Assembly (NCBI GenBank): GCA_964402175.1
Contig: CAYOBN010000006.1
Span: 42,889-106,888, forward strand
Source: JAWKUK01 sp964402175
GTDB lineage: Bacteria > Planctomycetota > UBA1135 > GCA-002686595
DNA length: 64,000 nt
Direction: 5' to 3'
In this document: piece after piece, positions 52,299 to 62,912 of the stretch
Numbering within the stretch: the first letter of the stretch is position 1
Layout: each line of letters opens with the position of its first letter
Translations under genes and position numbers: made by a program
Notes under the pieces: model-generated
Database searches by the model: none
What the model was told of the DNA's origin: nothing
Seen by the model: only the letters and a program-made list of their open reading frames with translations

Positions 52299-53612
52299 AT
52301 GGACTCCCCCGCCGTCGATCTCGCGCGCGTGCGGCGCCTCTGGACGCCGCTCGCGCTCAGTTGGCTGCTGATGGCCTGCGAGCCGGTGCTCGTGATCCGC
52401 GCGATCGCGGGCCTCAGCGAGCCCACGCTGCAGCTCGCCGCGTGGAGCTCCGTGGTGTTCCCGGTGAGCCTCGCGATCGAGGCCCCCATCATCATGATGC
52501 TGGCGGCGTCGACGGCGCTCTCCAGCGACCTGCGCCGCTACCGTGCCGTCGGCCGCCAGACCTTCGGGCTGGGCCTCGTCCTGACGGCGCTGCACGCGCT
52601 GGTGGCGTTCACGCCGCTCTACGACACCGTCGCCGGGGCGTGGCTCGGCTCGCGGCCCGAGGTGCTCGCGGAGGCGCGGCTCGGGCTGCAGCTCATGCTG
52701 CCTTGGACGTTTGCGATCGGCTGGCGGCGGTACCAACAGGGGCTCTTGATCCGCTCGGAGCGCTCTGGGGACGTCAGCCGCGGCACGCTGGTGCGCCTCG
52801 TCGCGACGGCGGCGGTGCTGTTCGGCCTCGCGTCGCTCGAAACCCTCGCCGGTGTGGTCGTCGCAGCCCTCGGCGTGTCGGCCGGGGTGATCGCCGAGGC
52901 GCTCTTCGCTTCGTGGTGCGCCCGCCAGGTCCAGCCGCAGCTCGCCGCGCTGCCGCTCGGCGAGCCGCTCCAGTTCGCCGCGTTCTGGCGCTTCTACCTG
53001 CCGCTCGCGCTCACTCCGCTCATCACGCTCGTGATCCAGCCGATCGGCGCCGCGGCGATGAACCGGCTACCCGAGGGGCTCGTCTCCGTCGCCGCGTGGG
53101 GTCCGGTCCATGCCCTCGTGTTCCTGACGCGCAGCGTCGGGATGGCGTTCAACGAAGTGGTCGTGACCCTCGTCGGCCTCACCGGCGGAGCGCTCGCCCT
53201 GCGCCGCTTCGCGTGGCGCCTGGCGGCGGGCACCGTCGGCGCCTTGGCCGTCGTCGCGGCGACCCCGCTCGGGGCCCTCTGGTTCGATCTGGCCCAGGGC
53301 CTGCCGCCTGAGGTCGCCTCGCTCGCGCGGCTGGGCGCCCTCGTGTCGCTGGTGATGCCTGCGGCCCAGGTCGCGCAGAGCTGGTATCAGGGCCTGCTCG
53401 TGCAGCGGCGCACGACGCGCCCTGTGACCGAAGCGGTGGTGCTCTACTTCTTGCTCTGTGCGCTCGGCCTGCAGCTCGGCATCGCTGCGGCCGCGCGCGG
53501 GCTGTACACCGCGCCGGGCCTCCTCTGGACGGTGGTCACCTTCAGCGTCGCGAGCGTCGCGCAGACCGCGTGGCTGTGGCACCGCGCCCGCCAGCGCACG
53601 CTGCACGGCTGA
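52299..53612 (+). CDS. Polytopic membrane protein, MATE/flippase-like
   Basis: The 437-residue protein has about twelve hydrophobic helices arranged in two similar halves (WTPLALSWLLMACEPVLVI and FWRFYLPLALTPLITLVIQP). This is the pattern of MATE, MurJ or polysaccharide-type flippases. The motif AAAMNRLPEGLVSVAAWGPV is MATE-like in position. No substrate can be assigned. It follows the second Gld-type operon after 38 bases that contain a hairpin touching the start codon. The ATG at 52299 is the first start before the conserved helix. Confidence 0.72.
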   Translation: MDSPAVDLARVRRLWTPLALSWLLMACEPVLVIRAIAGLSEPTLQLAAWSSVVFPVSLAIEAPIIMMLAASTALSSDLRRYRAVGRQTFGLGLVLTALHALVAFTPLYDTVAGAWLGSRPEVLAEARLGLQLMLPWTFAIGWRRYQQGLLIRSERSGDVSRGTLVRLVATAAVLFGLASLETLAGVVVAALGVSAGVIAEALFASWCARQVQPQLAALPLGEPLQFAAFWRFYLPLALTPLITLVIQPIGAAAMNRLPEGLVSVAAWGPVHALVFLTRSVGMAFNEVVVTLVGLTGGALALRRFAWRLAAGTVGALAVVAATPLGALWFDLAQGLPPEVASLARLGALVSLVMPAAQVAQSWYQGLLVQRRTTRPVTEAVVLYFLLCALGLQLGIAAAARGLYTAPGLLWTVVTFSVASVAQTAWLWHRARQRTLHG

Positions 53613-53639
53613 AGCGCGGCGCACCCCCCTCGTCGTGTG

Positions 53640-56600
53640 TCAGTTCACGACCACGACATCGTCGACGGTCAGCGTCCGGAGACCGCTCGCTTCGACCACG
53701 ATGCGGACCTGGGCCGTGCCCGCAGGCACGGTCAGCGTCGCCGCCGCCGAGCGCAATGTCGTCGTAGGCGCCAGCGCACTGAGCTGCTGCGCCAAGACCA
53801 CCCCGCCGCTGTCCAACGCCTCGAGCCCGAACCGCGCCGTTCCCGCCGCGCCGTCGACGCACACCAGGGCGCTCGCTCGGTACGTCACACCCGGGGTGGC
53901 GGCGATCGTGCGCGTCGCGCGCCCGGCGCCGACCCGCAGACCGGGCGCCGCGACACCGCCTTCGGGCACGAGGCTCAGGTCCCCTTGATCGACCCAACCG
54001 ACGAGGCCGAGGTCGAAGCTGCCGTTCAGCACGAGGTTCGCGGAGGCGACGTTGAGCGCGCGCACGATATCGAGGCGCTCGACGCTCGCGAGCTCGGGTG
54101 TGCCGCCCGCGTTGCCTGCGCCCGAAGCGACGTACAGCCGTCCATCGACGACCCCGGCACCACCCGAGTGTCGGCCGGTGACAAAACGCGGCAAGCTGAG
54201 CCACTCGCCCGTGAGGACGTCGAGCGCCTCGACCTGGTCGTGGGCGACGACCTGCGTGTCGCTCTCACCGCCCAGCACCACGACGTGGCGGCCGACGCCG
54301 ACCGCCATCGTGCCCGCGCGGCGCGTCGGGATCGGCTGAGGCAGCGTCGACCACGCGCCGGCGCCGAAGTCGTACACATCGACCTCGGGGACGGTGTTCG
54401 CAAACACGTTCGGCTGCGTCGAGCGCCGCCCGCCCGCCAGCACGAGCTTGTTGCCGACGACGATCGCCAGGAAGTGGTCGCGCGCGCGCGGCGCGTCCGG
54501 CAATACGCTCCACTGTTGCGTCGCAGGATCGTAGACGTCGAACCAAGGCCGCGCGCCGCCGTTGTGCCCGAGCGAGTTCCCCGCGACGAGGTAGATGCGG
54601 CCTTCGTACACCACCGCCCCGGCGCCGCCGCGGCGGCGCCCTGCCGGCACGAAGGGACCGGCCGTCCACACGTTGCTCTGCGGCTCCCACGTGTAGATGC
54701 GATCGAGGTTCGCTTCGTTCGGGTAGTTGTCGTCGGCCATCGCGCCGAGGACGTACACGAGGCCGTCGATCACGACCGGCTGGAAGTGATGGAACAACAC
54801 CGGCGGGAAGCCGAGGCTGCGCCAGCGCCGCACGACCGGGTCGTACTCCTCGACGGGCCGGAAGCCGCGCCCGCCGAGCAGGTAGAGCTTGCCGCCGACC
54901 TCGACCATCGAGGCTTCGTGCCGCGCCGTCGGCACACTGCCGTTCGACGCAGACACCGTGACCCACTGCGTGTCGGAGGGCAGCGCGAGCTCGATCGTCG
55001 TCGCGACGGAGGGCGCACCGAGCGCGTCGAACACGAACAGCATGTAGGGCCCGGGCGGCGCGACGTAACCGTCCGCCGGCGCGGTGACCTGCAGCGTGTT
55101 ACCGACTTGACTGAAGCCGAGCGCGAGGCAGCGCTGGTCGGTGTTGACCCCGTGGGTCGCGCTGCCCATGCGCACGAGCGTCGCGCGCGAGATCACGGTC
55201 GGAGCCGCGAGCTGGACGGTGAACACGGCGCCGTAGTCCGCGCGGGTCGGCGCCGCGACGATCGCGGGCCGCGGCGCGGCGGTGCCGTCGGGGCGGAAGA
55301 GGTAAGGCGGCTGGAAGACCTCGGCGCTCGTCGCGCTCGCGCTCCCTTCGCCGCCGCCGGTCCACACGCGGCCATCGGGCAGCAAGAGCGCCGTCGAGCG
55401 ATAGCCGCGGCTCCGTTCGGCCGCAGCGAGCTGCTCCCAGCGCCCGGTCGTCGGGTCGTACAGCTCGGGGATCCGCACCGCGCGCGGGTTCTCGCCCTCC
55501 GTGTGCACGCTCGCGCCGCCGCTGACGAGCACCGAGCCGTCTGCGAGCACCGTGGCATCGTGATCGACCCGCGGAAAGAGCAGAGGCGCGACGGGGCTGA
55601 CCAGAGGCGACGGACCGGAGACATCGATGCGCACCGCAGTGCGCTGCCCCTGGGCGCCGTTGCTGCCGCTGTCGGCGCCGCCCGTGACGAGGAGCGCGTT
55701 CGCGCCGAGCGGCGCCGCGCTGCCGTACACCCGGCGCACGGACTCACGCGGCGCGACGAGGTCGANNNNNNNNNNNNNNNNNNNNNNNNNNNNNNNNNNN
55801 NNNNNNNNNNNNNNNNNNNNNNNNNNNNNNNNNNNNNNNNNNNNNNNNNNNNNNNNNNNNNNNNNGGCGCCGCGCTGCCGTACACCCGGCGCACGGACTC
55901 ACGCGGCGCGACGAGGTCGAAGTCCCCGCGCCCCACCGTATCGAGCAGCGCGAGCGACGTGCCCCAACCCGCGAGCAGCACGCGCCCATCGGGCGCCAGG
56001 TGCGCCATCGGGAACTGGTCGTCGCCGCGAGGATCACCCACCGCGAAGAGCCCCGCTGTGCTGACACCGGAGAGCCTGCGCCACGCGGCTCCGTCGAATG
56101 CGAGCGGCGCAGCGACGGAGCCTGCGAGGTTCGCGCCGCCGAGCGCGAGCACGCTGCCGTCACCGAGCGTCAGAGCGCTCGCCCCTGCCCGCGGCTCGGG
56201 CAGGACCTGTAGCGGCAGCCAACCGGCGAGCGCTTGGCCGAAGCGGCTCGTGGACGCGCTGCCCACAGGGCGCCCGTTCGCAGCGCGTCCAGCGTGACCG
56301 CCGACGGTCAGCAGCCCGCCGCGCGAGAGGCGCGCTTGGCCTGCGCTGTAGAGGTCGACGCTCGGATGATCGATGGCGATGTGCGACCACGTCGCAATGT
56401 CCGCCAAATCAACCTGTGTCGAGGTGTGCGGGTCGCTGGGTGCGTCCGTGCCGGGCGCAAACGGCAGTCGACTCGCATGGGTCACGAGCCGCCCATTCGG
56501 GAACAGCGTCGCATGCATCGCGGACACCGGCCACACGAGCGGCGGCTCCCAGAAGCCGCGTTTGGCGCGCAGCGCCACGCCGTCGCCGACAGGCGTGACG

Positions 56601-57163
56601 TGTGCGTAGACCGTGGGTTCACCGAACACGCCGTGGTCGTTCAACGCACCGTCGCCCGCGTCGAGCACGACGAGCATCAGCTCGCGCACGCCCGTGACAT
56701 CGATGCGCCCCGTGTGGACCGCGAAGTCCACCCCGCGCAGCACCGGGGACTGATAGCGCAGCGCCCCGTCGGTCAGCACTTGGAACACGACCGAGCCCGC
56801 GCTGCCGACCTCGTCGTCGACCCCGACCCAGCTCGAGAACCAGCTCGCGACACCGCCGAGGTCGTGGACGACGACCCCCGTGGCGGCGACGCCGTAGCCG
56901 TGGCTGAAGGTGCGCGCGTTCACGCGCAGCGCTCCCCCATCACCGGCGAGCGGTCCACCGACGCTGCGATCGACCTCGACGGGACCGAGGCCCGATTGGG
57001 CCCACAGCGCCGGCAACGAAGACAGCGGGTGATCGAGGCGCGCGGGCGGGGCCGCGGGGGCCTGCGGCGGCACGGGGTTCACGCGGCACGTCACCTGCGC
57101 GGCGACGGGGAGGGCGCAGGCGAGCGCGCCGACGACGACGGCGACGCGGTGAGTGCGAGTCAT
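53640..57163 (-). CDS. Giant secreted NPCBM / galactose-oxidase-like / kelch protein (interrupted by assembly gap)
   Basis: After collapsing the duplicate at 55711-55920 the gene encodes about 1122 residues. In order: a signal peptide (VAVVVGALACALPVAAQ); an NPCBM carbohydrate-binding domain (about 45-175, FSHGYGVAATGVVVHDLGG); galactose-oxidase-like propellers; a DUF1929 domain near 585-660 (MGSATHGVNTDQRCLALGFS); five or more kelch repeats; and a C-terminal CBM-like sandwich. Compared from memory with galactose oxidase, Tyr495 (Y536) and His581 (H619) are kept. Cys228 is Ser273, His496 is Arg537 and the Tyr272 site is not Tyr. A catalytic copper-radical site therefore seems absent, and a binding or structural role is more likely. 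Confidence 0.8.
55711..55920. other. Scaffold gap flanked by a 55-bp exact duplication
   Basis: Bases 55711-55765 and 55866-55920 are identical with 100 N between (55766-55865). Deleting one copy and the Ns joins the two halves of the kelch gene in frame on the minus strand. Confidence 0.95.
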
Positions 57164-57212
57164 GGCGATGCTCCCGGGGAAACATACCCGCCCGGAGCCG
57201 CCCGCGCGGGGG

Positions 57213-57860
57213 TCACTCCCCGCGGATCAGCGTGACGACGTCGCGCGCGACCTCGTTCGGGACGGTGAACGTCATGCTGTAGTGCACGATGCGCCACGTT
57301 TCAGCGTCTCGACGCAGGACACCGGTGCCGCGCAGCTCACCGTAGCCCGCGCTCGCGAGGCGCTCGTCGAACCACGCGAGGTCGGAGTCCTCGGGCACGA
57401 CGACGGTCCGGTCGGAGGGGACGTAGACCCAACCCTTGCCGGGCGTCATGAAGCGCTCGACGTAGGCGCGGAACGCCGTCAGGTCCCAGCGCTCGGTCGC
57501 GTCGGTGCCGAGGAACACCGAGTCGGGGGCCATGTGCGCGAGGTAGCGCTCCGCGTCGCCGACGGCGGCGGCCGCGTGCCAGTCGTCGACGACCCGGTGA
57601 GCCTCGCGGCGCAGCGCCTGCAGGGAGGGGCGCGGCTGCGGCGTCAGGGGCTCTTGTCGATCGTCCGCGCTCGGGTTGGGGTTCGGGCCTGGGTCCGGGC
57701 GCGCCTCCGAGGTGGCGCCCCCGCGCGGGGCGGTTGATTCGATCGGGGCCTCCGGCGGCGCGATGACAGGCGGCCAAGGACCCGCCGCGCGGCAGGCCGC
57801 AGCGATCCAGACGAGCGCGGCGACGCGCACCCACTTCGAGGCCGAGGGCTCCGTTACCAT
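57213..57860 (-). CDS. Lipoprotein with NTF2/SnoaL-like domain
   Basis: The 215-residue protein has a lipobox ending LVWIAAAC, a Pro-rich linker of about 55 residues, then an NTF2-like domain (VVDDWHAAAAVGDAERYLAH, FMTPGKGWVYVP, WRIVHYSMTFTVP) similar to DUF4440 and SnoaL-like proteins. Such domains form cone-shaped pockets for small ligands or serve as enzymes. The function here is unknown. The ATG at 57860 is used; upstream frame overlaps the divergent gene. Confidence 0.78.
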   Translation of the reverse strand: MVTEPSASKWVRVAALVWIAAACRAAGPWPPVIAPPEAPIESTAPRGGATSEARPDPGPNPNPSADDRQEPLTPQPRPSLQALRREAHRVVDDWHAAAAVGDAERYLAHMAPDSVFLGTDATERWDLTAFRAYVERFMTPGKGWVYVPSDRTVVVPEDSDLAWFDERLASAGYGELRGTGVLRRDAETWRIVHYSMTFTVPNEVARDVVTLIRGE

Positions 57861-57895
57861 CGCCGAGAGTCTACGCGCCAGAAGGCGGCCGCCGT

Positions 57896-60800
57896 ATGCC
57901 CCGCGCGCCGCAGCCGAGCCCCGGAACCCACTTGAGCACCCTGCGCCCTCCTTCCACCGTCCCGGTCCGCTCCCGCGGCCGCGCCCGAGTGATCCTCGCG
58001 GTGGCCCTCGCGCTCGGCGCGGCGCTCGGGGGAGCCTTCTGGGTCGGCCTATGGGGCGGGGCGGAGGCCCCCGCCCCCCCCGAGCGCGCGCTGGACGATC
58101 TCGCACAGACGGAGCCCCTCGCGGCCGATGTCGAGGGCCGGCTCCTGAACGACTTCGTCGGGCCGCTGGCGGCAGGCGAGCGCGCGGCGCCGCTGGCGTT
58201 GCTCGCGCCGGGCTTCTGCGGCCGGCTGGACGACGTCGCGGCGCCGCCCGCGCGCCGCGACGAGCGCGGCGAGCTCAGCCAGACGGACCTCACCCCCGGC
58301 GGCGCGCGGCTCGACCGCGAGCGCTTCTGCGAGCGCTTGCTGGACCTCGTCGCAGGGTTCGACCGGTACGGCCGGCTCGGGGCGGACATCGAGCGCTTCG
58401 AGGTCGACGCCGCCGACCCGCGCCGGGTCTACGCCCACGCGCGCCTGCGCTGGGCAGGCTGGCGCAGCGTCGCCGACGAGCAGCGCGTCGACGTGCGCCT
58501 CGTGCTGGCGCTGGCGCTCGAGCGCGAGGACGGCGCGCTCCAAGTGCGCTTCGCGGAGCTCCTCACCGGGCAGGTCTTGGAGGGTGTGCCCCGCTTCCGC
58601 GATGTCGCGCGCGAGACGGGGTTCACGTTCGCGGAGTCGCGGCGCAACCGCGACCTCGGCCAGGCGTTCGTCGACCAGCACCGCACGCTCGCGCTCGGCG
58701 GCCTCTCGGTCGTCGACTTCGACCGCGATGGACTGCCGGACGTGCTCGCCGCCCGCGCGGGAGAGCTCTCGCTGCTGTTCCAGAACGACGGCCGCGGTGG
58801 GTTCCTGCCCCGGCCCTTGCCGCCGGCCAGCGCCGACGAGCACCCCGCGTTCTTCCTCTTCGTGGACCTCGACGGCGACGGGCGCGAAGAGCTCGTCGGC
58901 TCGCGCCCGACGGGTTACGAAGGGGACCGAGCGTACGTCGGGCTCTGGACACGACCCGACGGCGGTGATGCTTGGGTCCACCATCCGCGCGCGTTTGCGC
59001 TGCCCAATCCAGTGGGTCTGCGGCGTCTCGCCGTCCAGACGGTGGTGCCGTTCGACATGGACCGCGACGGCGACCTCGACCTCTTCTTCGCGGTCTACGG
59101 CAGCGCCGCGTCGCGCGGCGAGCACTACAACACCGTCGACGCGACCGACGGCGCCGACAACCACCTGTGCGAGAACGAAGGCGGCCTCCGCTTCCGCGAA
59201 GTGAGCGCGGAGCGCGGCCTCAGCGGGACGCGCTACACCTACGTCGCGACCGCCTTCGATTTCGACGGCGATGGACACCTCGACCTGTTCGAGGGCAACG
59301 ACTTCGGACCGAACGTCCTGTGGCGCAACGATGGCCGCGGCCATTTCCGAGCCGACACGGAGCTCGGGTTCGACGGCGTGCCCGCCTACACGATGGGCGC
59401 GACGCTGGCGGACTTCGACAACTCGGGGCGCTGGTCGCTGTACATCTCGAACATGTCCTCGGCGGAGGGGATGCGCATGGTGCCCATCGCCCCAGGCGTC
59501 GGCGAGCCGATGCGCAGGACCCTCGCGACGATCGCGCGGGGCAACATGCTGTACACCCAGCGCGGCCCCGGCGAAGCTTGGGAAGAGCGCGGCGTCGCGC
59601 TCGGTGTGCACGACTGCGGCTGGGCCTGGGGCCCGACGTTCTTCGACGCGGACAACGACGGCGACCGCGACCTCTTCGTCACCAACGGCTTCACCTCGCA
59701 CCGCGACCGCACGCGGCCCGACTTCCAGACGCAGTACTGGCGCCAGGTGATCGCCGACGGTCGCGCCCTGGAGCGCGGCGAGCGCGCGCCGAACACGCTC
59801 GTGCGCGCGACGCCGACGTCGTTCAACGGTTACGAGAACGATCGGCTCTTCGTGAACCTGGGCGCGGGAGCGCTGCCCGACGCCGCGTTCGTGCTCGGGG
59901 TCGATGCGGATCACGACGGGCGCGCGGTCGTGCCCCTCGACTTCGACGGGGACGGGGACCTCGACCTCGCGCTGTGGGCGCTCGACGGGCTCTGCCTGTA
60001 CGAGAACTGCGGACCGGCGCGCGCGTTTGTGCGCCTGGCGCTCGAGGATCCCGCGTCGCCGCACCCGCCGCTCGGCGCGGTCGCCGAGCTGCGCGCAGGC
60101 GGCCAACGGCAGCGCGAGCTCGTCCGCATCGTCGATGGCTTCCAGACGCAGATCTCGACCGAGCTGCACTTCGGCCTCGGCGCCGCCACCATCGTCGACG
60201 AGGTCACAGTGACCTGGCCCGATGGCGCCCGCGAGACGTGGCGCGACCTCGCCGTCGATCGCCACCACACCCTCGTGCGCGGCTCGAGCGAAGCGCGCAC
60301 ACGCGCGCTGCCGCGGTGGCCCGCGCACCTCGCGCCGGCAGGCGGCGAGCCGCGGGTCAACGCGCTGCTGCCCGGCGCGCTCGGCGGCTTCGACACTCCG
60401 CACGCGGCGGGGCGACCGCTATTGCTGCGTGTCGCGCGCACGGGACACATGGCGTGGCCGACGGCCGAGGCCCTCGTCGCGGCGCCGACGAACTTGCGCG
60501 TCGCGCGGGTCCTCGCCGACGGCATCTGGGAAGGGACACCGGCCTTGCGCCGCTCCGAAGCGGACCTCGGCGCATCGGGCCCGTGGCTGCGCGAAGGGTT
60601 CGGCGCCACGTTCGAGCGCGGCGAAACCACCGCCGTCAAAGCCCTCACGGTCGTCACGGACGCCGAGGGGCAGCTCGTGCGGACGTTCCGCTTCGAGCCG
60701 ACCGCCGAAGAGCTTGCGCTCGTCCTGCAGCTCGCGGCAGACGAACCGGCGTTTCCGGCCCTGCTCGTCGAACACGGCCGCCAAGCGCTCGAAGAGCACC

Positions 60801-61330
60801 GCTACCGCGAAGCGCTGGCGCTCTTCCAAGAGGCGCTCGCGGGCTTCGACGGCGACCCGTCCGCGTGGGAGGGGTTCGGCCGCGCGCACGTGTTGCTGGG
60901 CCGCGTGGACCTGGCCGAGGACGCGTACGCGGCGAGTGTGCGCGTCGATCCGGACTACGGCATCGGGCACTACAACCTCGGTGTGACCCGGGCGCACCTC
61001 GGCCGGCCCGCGGAGGCGCTCGCGCCGCTGCGCGAGGCGCTGCGGATCGAAGGGCCGCTGCGGCGCAACCTGCTCGCGCTCGGTGAAGCCGCGGCGGTCG
61101 CGGGCGAAGACGAGCTCGCGCTCGAGACCTACACGGAGCTCGCGGCGCGGCACCCCGAGGAGGTCGCGGCGCACGTCGCGCTGGGCAAGCTCTACGCGCG
61201 CCGCGGCGTGTACGCCGAGGCGGCGGCTGCGCTGCGCAGAGCGCTCGCGCTCGAGCCGGACCACGCCGACGCACGGGCTGCGCTGCGTAAGGTCGAGGCG
61301 CTGAGCGGCGCGGCGCCGAACCCGCGCTGA
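57896..61330 (+). CDS. FG-GAP (VCBS) repeat protein with ASPIC/UnbV and TPR domains
   Basis: The 1144-residue protein has an N-terminal membrane anchor (VILAVALALGAALGGAFWVG). At least six Ca-binding FG-GAP type repeats follow (VDFDRDGLPDV, VDLDGDGREEL, DMDRDGDLDLF, FDFDGDGHLDLF, DADNDGDRDLF, DFDGDGDLDLAL). An ASPIC/UnbV domain lies at about 735-790 (FQTQISTELHFGLGAA, VTWPDGARETWRDL). The last 200 residues are TPRs (GHYNLGVTRAHLGRPAEALA). This CRTAC1-like organisation with TPRs is common in planctomycete and acidobacterial exported proteins. A cell-surface binding role is inferred. It is transcribed divergently from the NTF2-like gene across 35 bases. Confidence 0.9.
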   Translation: MPRAPQPSPGTHLSTLRPPSTVPVRSRGRARVILAVALALGAALGGAFWVGLWGGAEAPAPPERALDDLAQTEPLAADVEGRLLNDFVGPLAAGERAAPLALLAPGFCGRLDDVAAPPARRDERGELSQTDLTPGGARLDRERFCERLLDLVAGFDRYGRLGADIERFEVDAADPRRVYAHARLRWAGWRSVADEQRVDVRLVLALALEREDGALQVRFAELLTGQVLEGVPRFRDVARETGFTFAESRRNRDLGQAFVDQHRTLALGGLSVVDFDRDGLPDVLAARAGELSLLFQNDGRGGFLPRPLPPASADEHPAFFLFVDLDGDGREELVGSRPTGYEGDRAYVGLWTRPDGGDAWVHHPRAFALPNPVGLRRLAVQTVVPFDMDRDGDLDLFFAVYGSAASRGEHYNTVDATDGADNHLCENEGGLRFREVSAERGLSGTRYTYVATAFDFDGDGHLDLFEGNDFGPNVLWRNDGRGHFRADTELGFDGVPAYTMGATLADFDNSGRWSLYISNMSSAEGMRMVPIAPGVGEPMRRTLATIARGNMLYTQRGPGEAWEERGVALGVHDCGWAWGPTFFDADNDGDRDLFVTNGFTSHRDRTRPDFQTQYWRQVIADGRALERGERAPNTLVRATPTSFNGYENDRLFVNLGAGALPDAAFVLGVDADHDGRAVVPLDFDGDGDLDLALWALDGLCLYENCGPARAFVRLALEDPASPHPPLGAVAELRAGGQRQRELVRIVDGFQTQISTELHFGLGAATIVDEVTVTWPDGARETWRDLAVDRHHTLVRGSSEARTRALPRWPAHLAPAGGEPRVNALLPGALGGFDTPHAAGRPLLLRVARTGHMAWPTAEALVAAPTNLRVARVLADGIWEGTPALRRSEADLGASGPWLREGFGATFERGETTAVKALTVVTDAEGQLVRTFRFEPTAEELALVLQLAADEPAFPALLVEHGRQALEEHRYREALALFQEALAGFDGDPSAWEGFGRAHVLLGRVDLAEDAYAASVRVDPDYGIGHYNLGVTRAHLGRPAEALAPLREALRIEGPLRRNLLALGEAAAVAGEDELALETYTELAARHPEEVAAHVALGKLYARRGVYAEAAAALRRALALEPDHADARAALRKVEALSGAAPNPR

Positions 61331-61335
61331 CGGCG

Positions 61336-62775
61336 CTAACGCCCGACGCCGAGCCACTCGAGCAGCCAGTGGCGGCGCGGTGGCGGCGGAGCGGGCTGCG
61401 CGACGGGAGGCGCGACCGGAGGCGGCGGCTCCTTGCGTGCGAGCGCCTCGACGTTGCGCTGCGCGGAGGCCTCGAGGCGCGAGGCGACGTCTTCGGCGCG
61501 GGCCGTCGCGGCGCGCAGCGACGTCGTGTCGCGCGCGAGGGCCGCCAGGGCCTCCGCCGCTGCGAGCTCGCGGGCGCGCGCGGTCCCTTCGAGGCCTTCG
61601 AGGCGCTGCAGGAATGCGCTGCGGTCCTGCGCTGCCATGCGGCGCTCGTCTTCGACCGCGGCGCGGGCGCGGCTCAGCTCGCGCTCTGCCGCGGCGAGCT
61701 GCTCGTCGATGCGGCTGCGCTCGCGGGCGCTCGCTTCGCGCTCCAACCCGAGGGCCGCGCGGGCCGCATCGGCGTCGCGGCGCAGCTCGTCGAGCCGCGC
61801 GAGCAGCGCGTCGCGCTCGCGCGTCGCACGCTCGAGCTCCGCGCGGCGCTGCAGCGCCTCCTCGGCCGCGCGCGCCTCGGCGATCCGCCGCGCGGCCTCG
61901 GCTTCGTTGCGCGCCCCCGTCGATTGTTCGACCAGCGTCGCGAGGCGCGCGTCGAGGCCCGCGACCTCTTCGTCGAGCCGCTGCGCGGTGCTCGAGAGGC
62001 GCTCACCGGCCGACGCGGTCGCGGTGCGCACGGCGCCGAGGCGCCCCGAGAGGTCGAACCAGAGCGCGCCGATCGCAGACATCGCCATGAGCCCGGTCCA
62101 GAGGCCCGCGCGGCGGTACAGCGGGACCGGCCCGCGCACCGCTTCGAGCTCCAGCAAGCGGCGCTGCGCGAGCAGGAGCCCGGCGGTGCTCGCGCGGCGC
62201 TCGCGCTCGGCTTCGTCGAGGCGCGCGCGCAGCTCCGCCAGCACCGGCGCGAGGGTGGCGACGTCGTTCGAGCCCCGCACCGTGGCGCCGTCCACGGCCG
62301 CTGCGCGCGGCGACGCAGCGGGCTCGGCTCCAGGCGTTGGCGCCCCCATAGGTGGTGCCCCCGCAGGTGGTGGTGCCAGCGGCGGTGGTTGAACGGGCTC
62401 GGACTCCGGCTCGATCGCCCGCTCGGCTGCGGGCTCCGCTGCGAGCCCCTGCGGCGGCTCCTCGAAGAGGTCCCGCAGGTCGACCACGCGCACGACCCGC
62501 ACGTCCTTGCCCGCGCGCCGCGCCGTCTCGGAGAGCAGCGCGCCAGACTGGACGAGCGCGGCGAGCTCCGCCTCCGCCACGCCCACGACGCGCGCGGCCT
62601 CGGCGAGGGTCAGGGCCGCCGAAGGCGCGAGGTCGCGCAGCGTCGTGCCGCTCGGGATCTCCACCTGCGGCACGATAGCGAGCGCCGGGGTGCCGCTGCC
62701 ACCGTCGAATGGCCCCACCCGGGGCTGAAACACGCGGCGCAGCGCAGGCCGGCGGCGCCCACGAGCAGGCGACAT
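61336..62775 (-). CDS. Coiled-coil membrane protein with N-terminal MerR/excisionase-like HTH segment
   Basis: The 479-residue product starts at ATG 62775 (a GTG one codon earlier is less likely). Residues about 45-95 (LTLAEAARVVGVAEAELAAL) look like a MerR/excisionase-type helix-turn-helix. A Pro/Ala linker and helix precede a single transmembrane segment (AGLWTGLMAMSAIGALWFDL). Some 200 residues of Ala/Arg/Glu-rich coiled coil follow (RERDALLARLDELRRDADAA). The C-terminus is Pro-rich. No family is recognised. It converges on the FG-GAP gene with 5 bases between the two stop codons. Confidence 0.65.
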   Translation of the reverse strand: MSPARGRRRPALRRVFQPRVGPFDGGSGTPALAIVPQVEIPSGTTLRDLAPSAALTLAEAARVVGVAEAELAALVQSGALLSETARRAGKDVRVVRVVDLRDLFEEPPQGLAAEPAAERAIEPESEPVQPPPLAPPPAGAPPMGAPTPGAEPAASPRAAAVDGATVRGSNDVATLAPVLAELRARLDEAERERRASTAGLLLAQRRLLELEAVRGPVPLYRRAGLWTGLMAMSAIGALWFDLSGRLGAVRTATASAGERLSSTAQRLDEEVAGLDARLATLVEQSTGARNEAEAARRIAEARAAEEALQRRAELERATRERDALLARLDELRRDADAARAALGLEREASARERSRIDEQLAAAERELSRARAAVEDERRMAAQDRSAFLQRLEGLEGTARARELAAAEALAALARDTTSLRAATARAEDVASRLEASAQRNVEALARKEPPPPVAPPVAQPAPPPPRRHWLLEWLGVGR

Positions 62776-62912
62776 CACGCGCGGCTCGGCGGCGCAAGGG
62801 CCGCCCGCGGGCCCCCGCCGGGCTGCCCGACCCGGACGGAGCGCCGCCCGCGCCCCGGTTTTGCCCCTCGGAGCGTGCGTTGGAGCCCGCGTCCGGGCAC
62901 GCTCTTCGGCCC

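Noticed and set aside
55766..55865. Two separate kelch genes on either side of the gap
   Set aside because: Collapsing the duplicate joins them in frame into a single protein. The downstream half has no signal peptide of its own.
61880..62010. Possible repeat tract in the coiled-coil gene
   Set aside because: The similarity comes from Ala/Arg/Glu codon bias in a coiled coil; no exact DNA repeat unit was seen.
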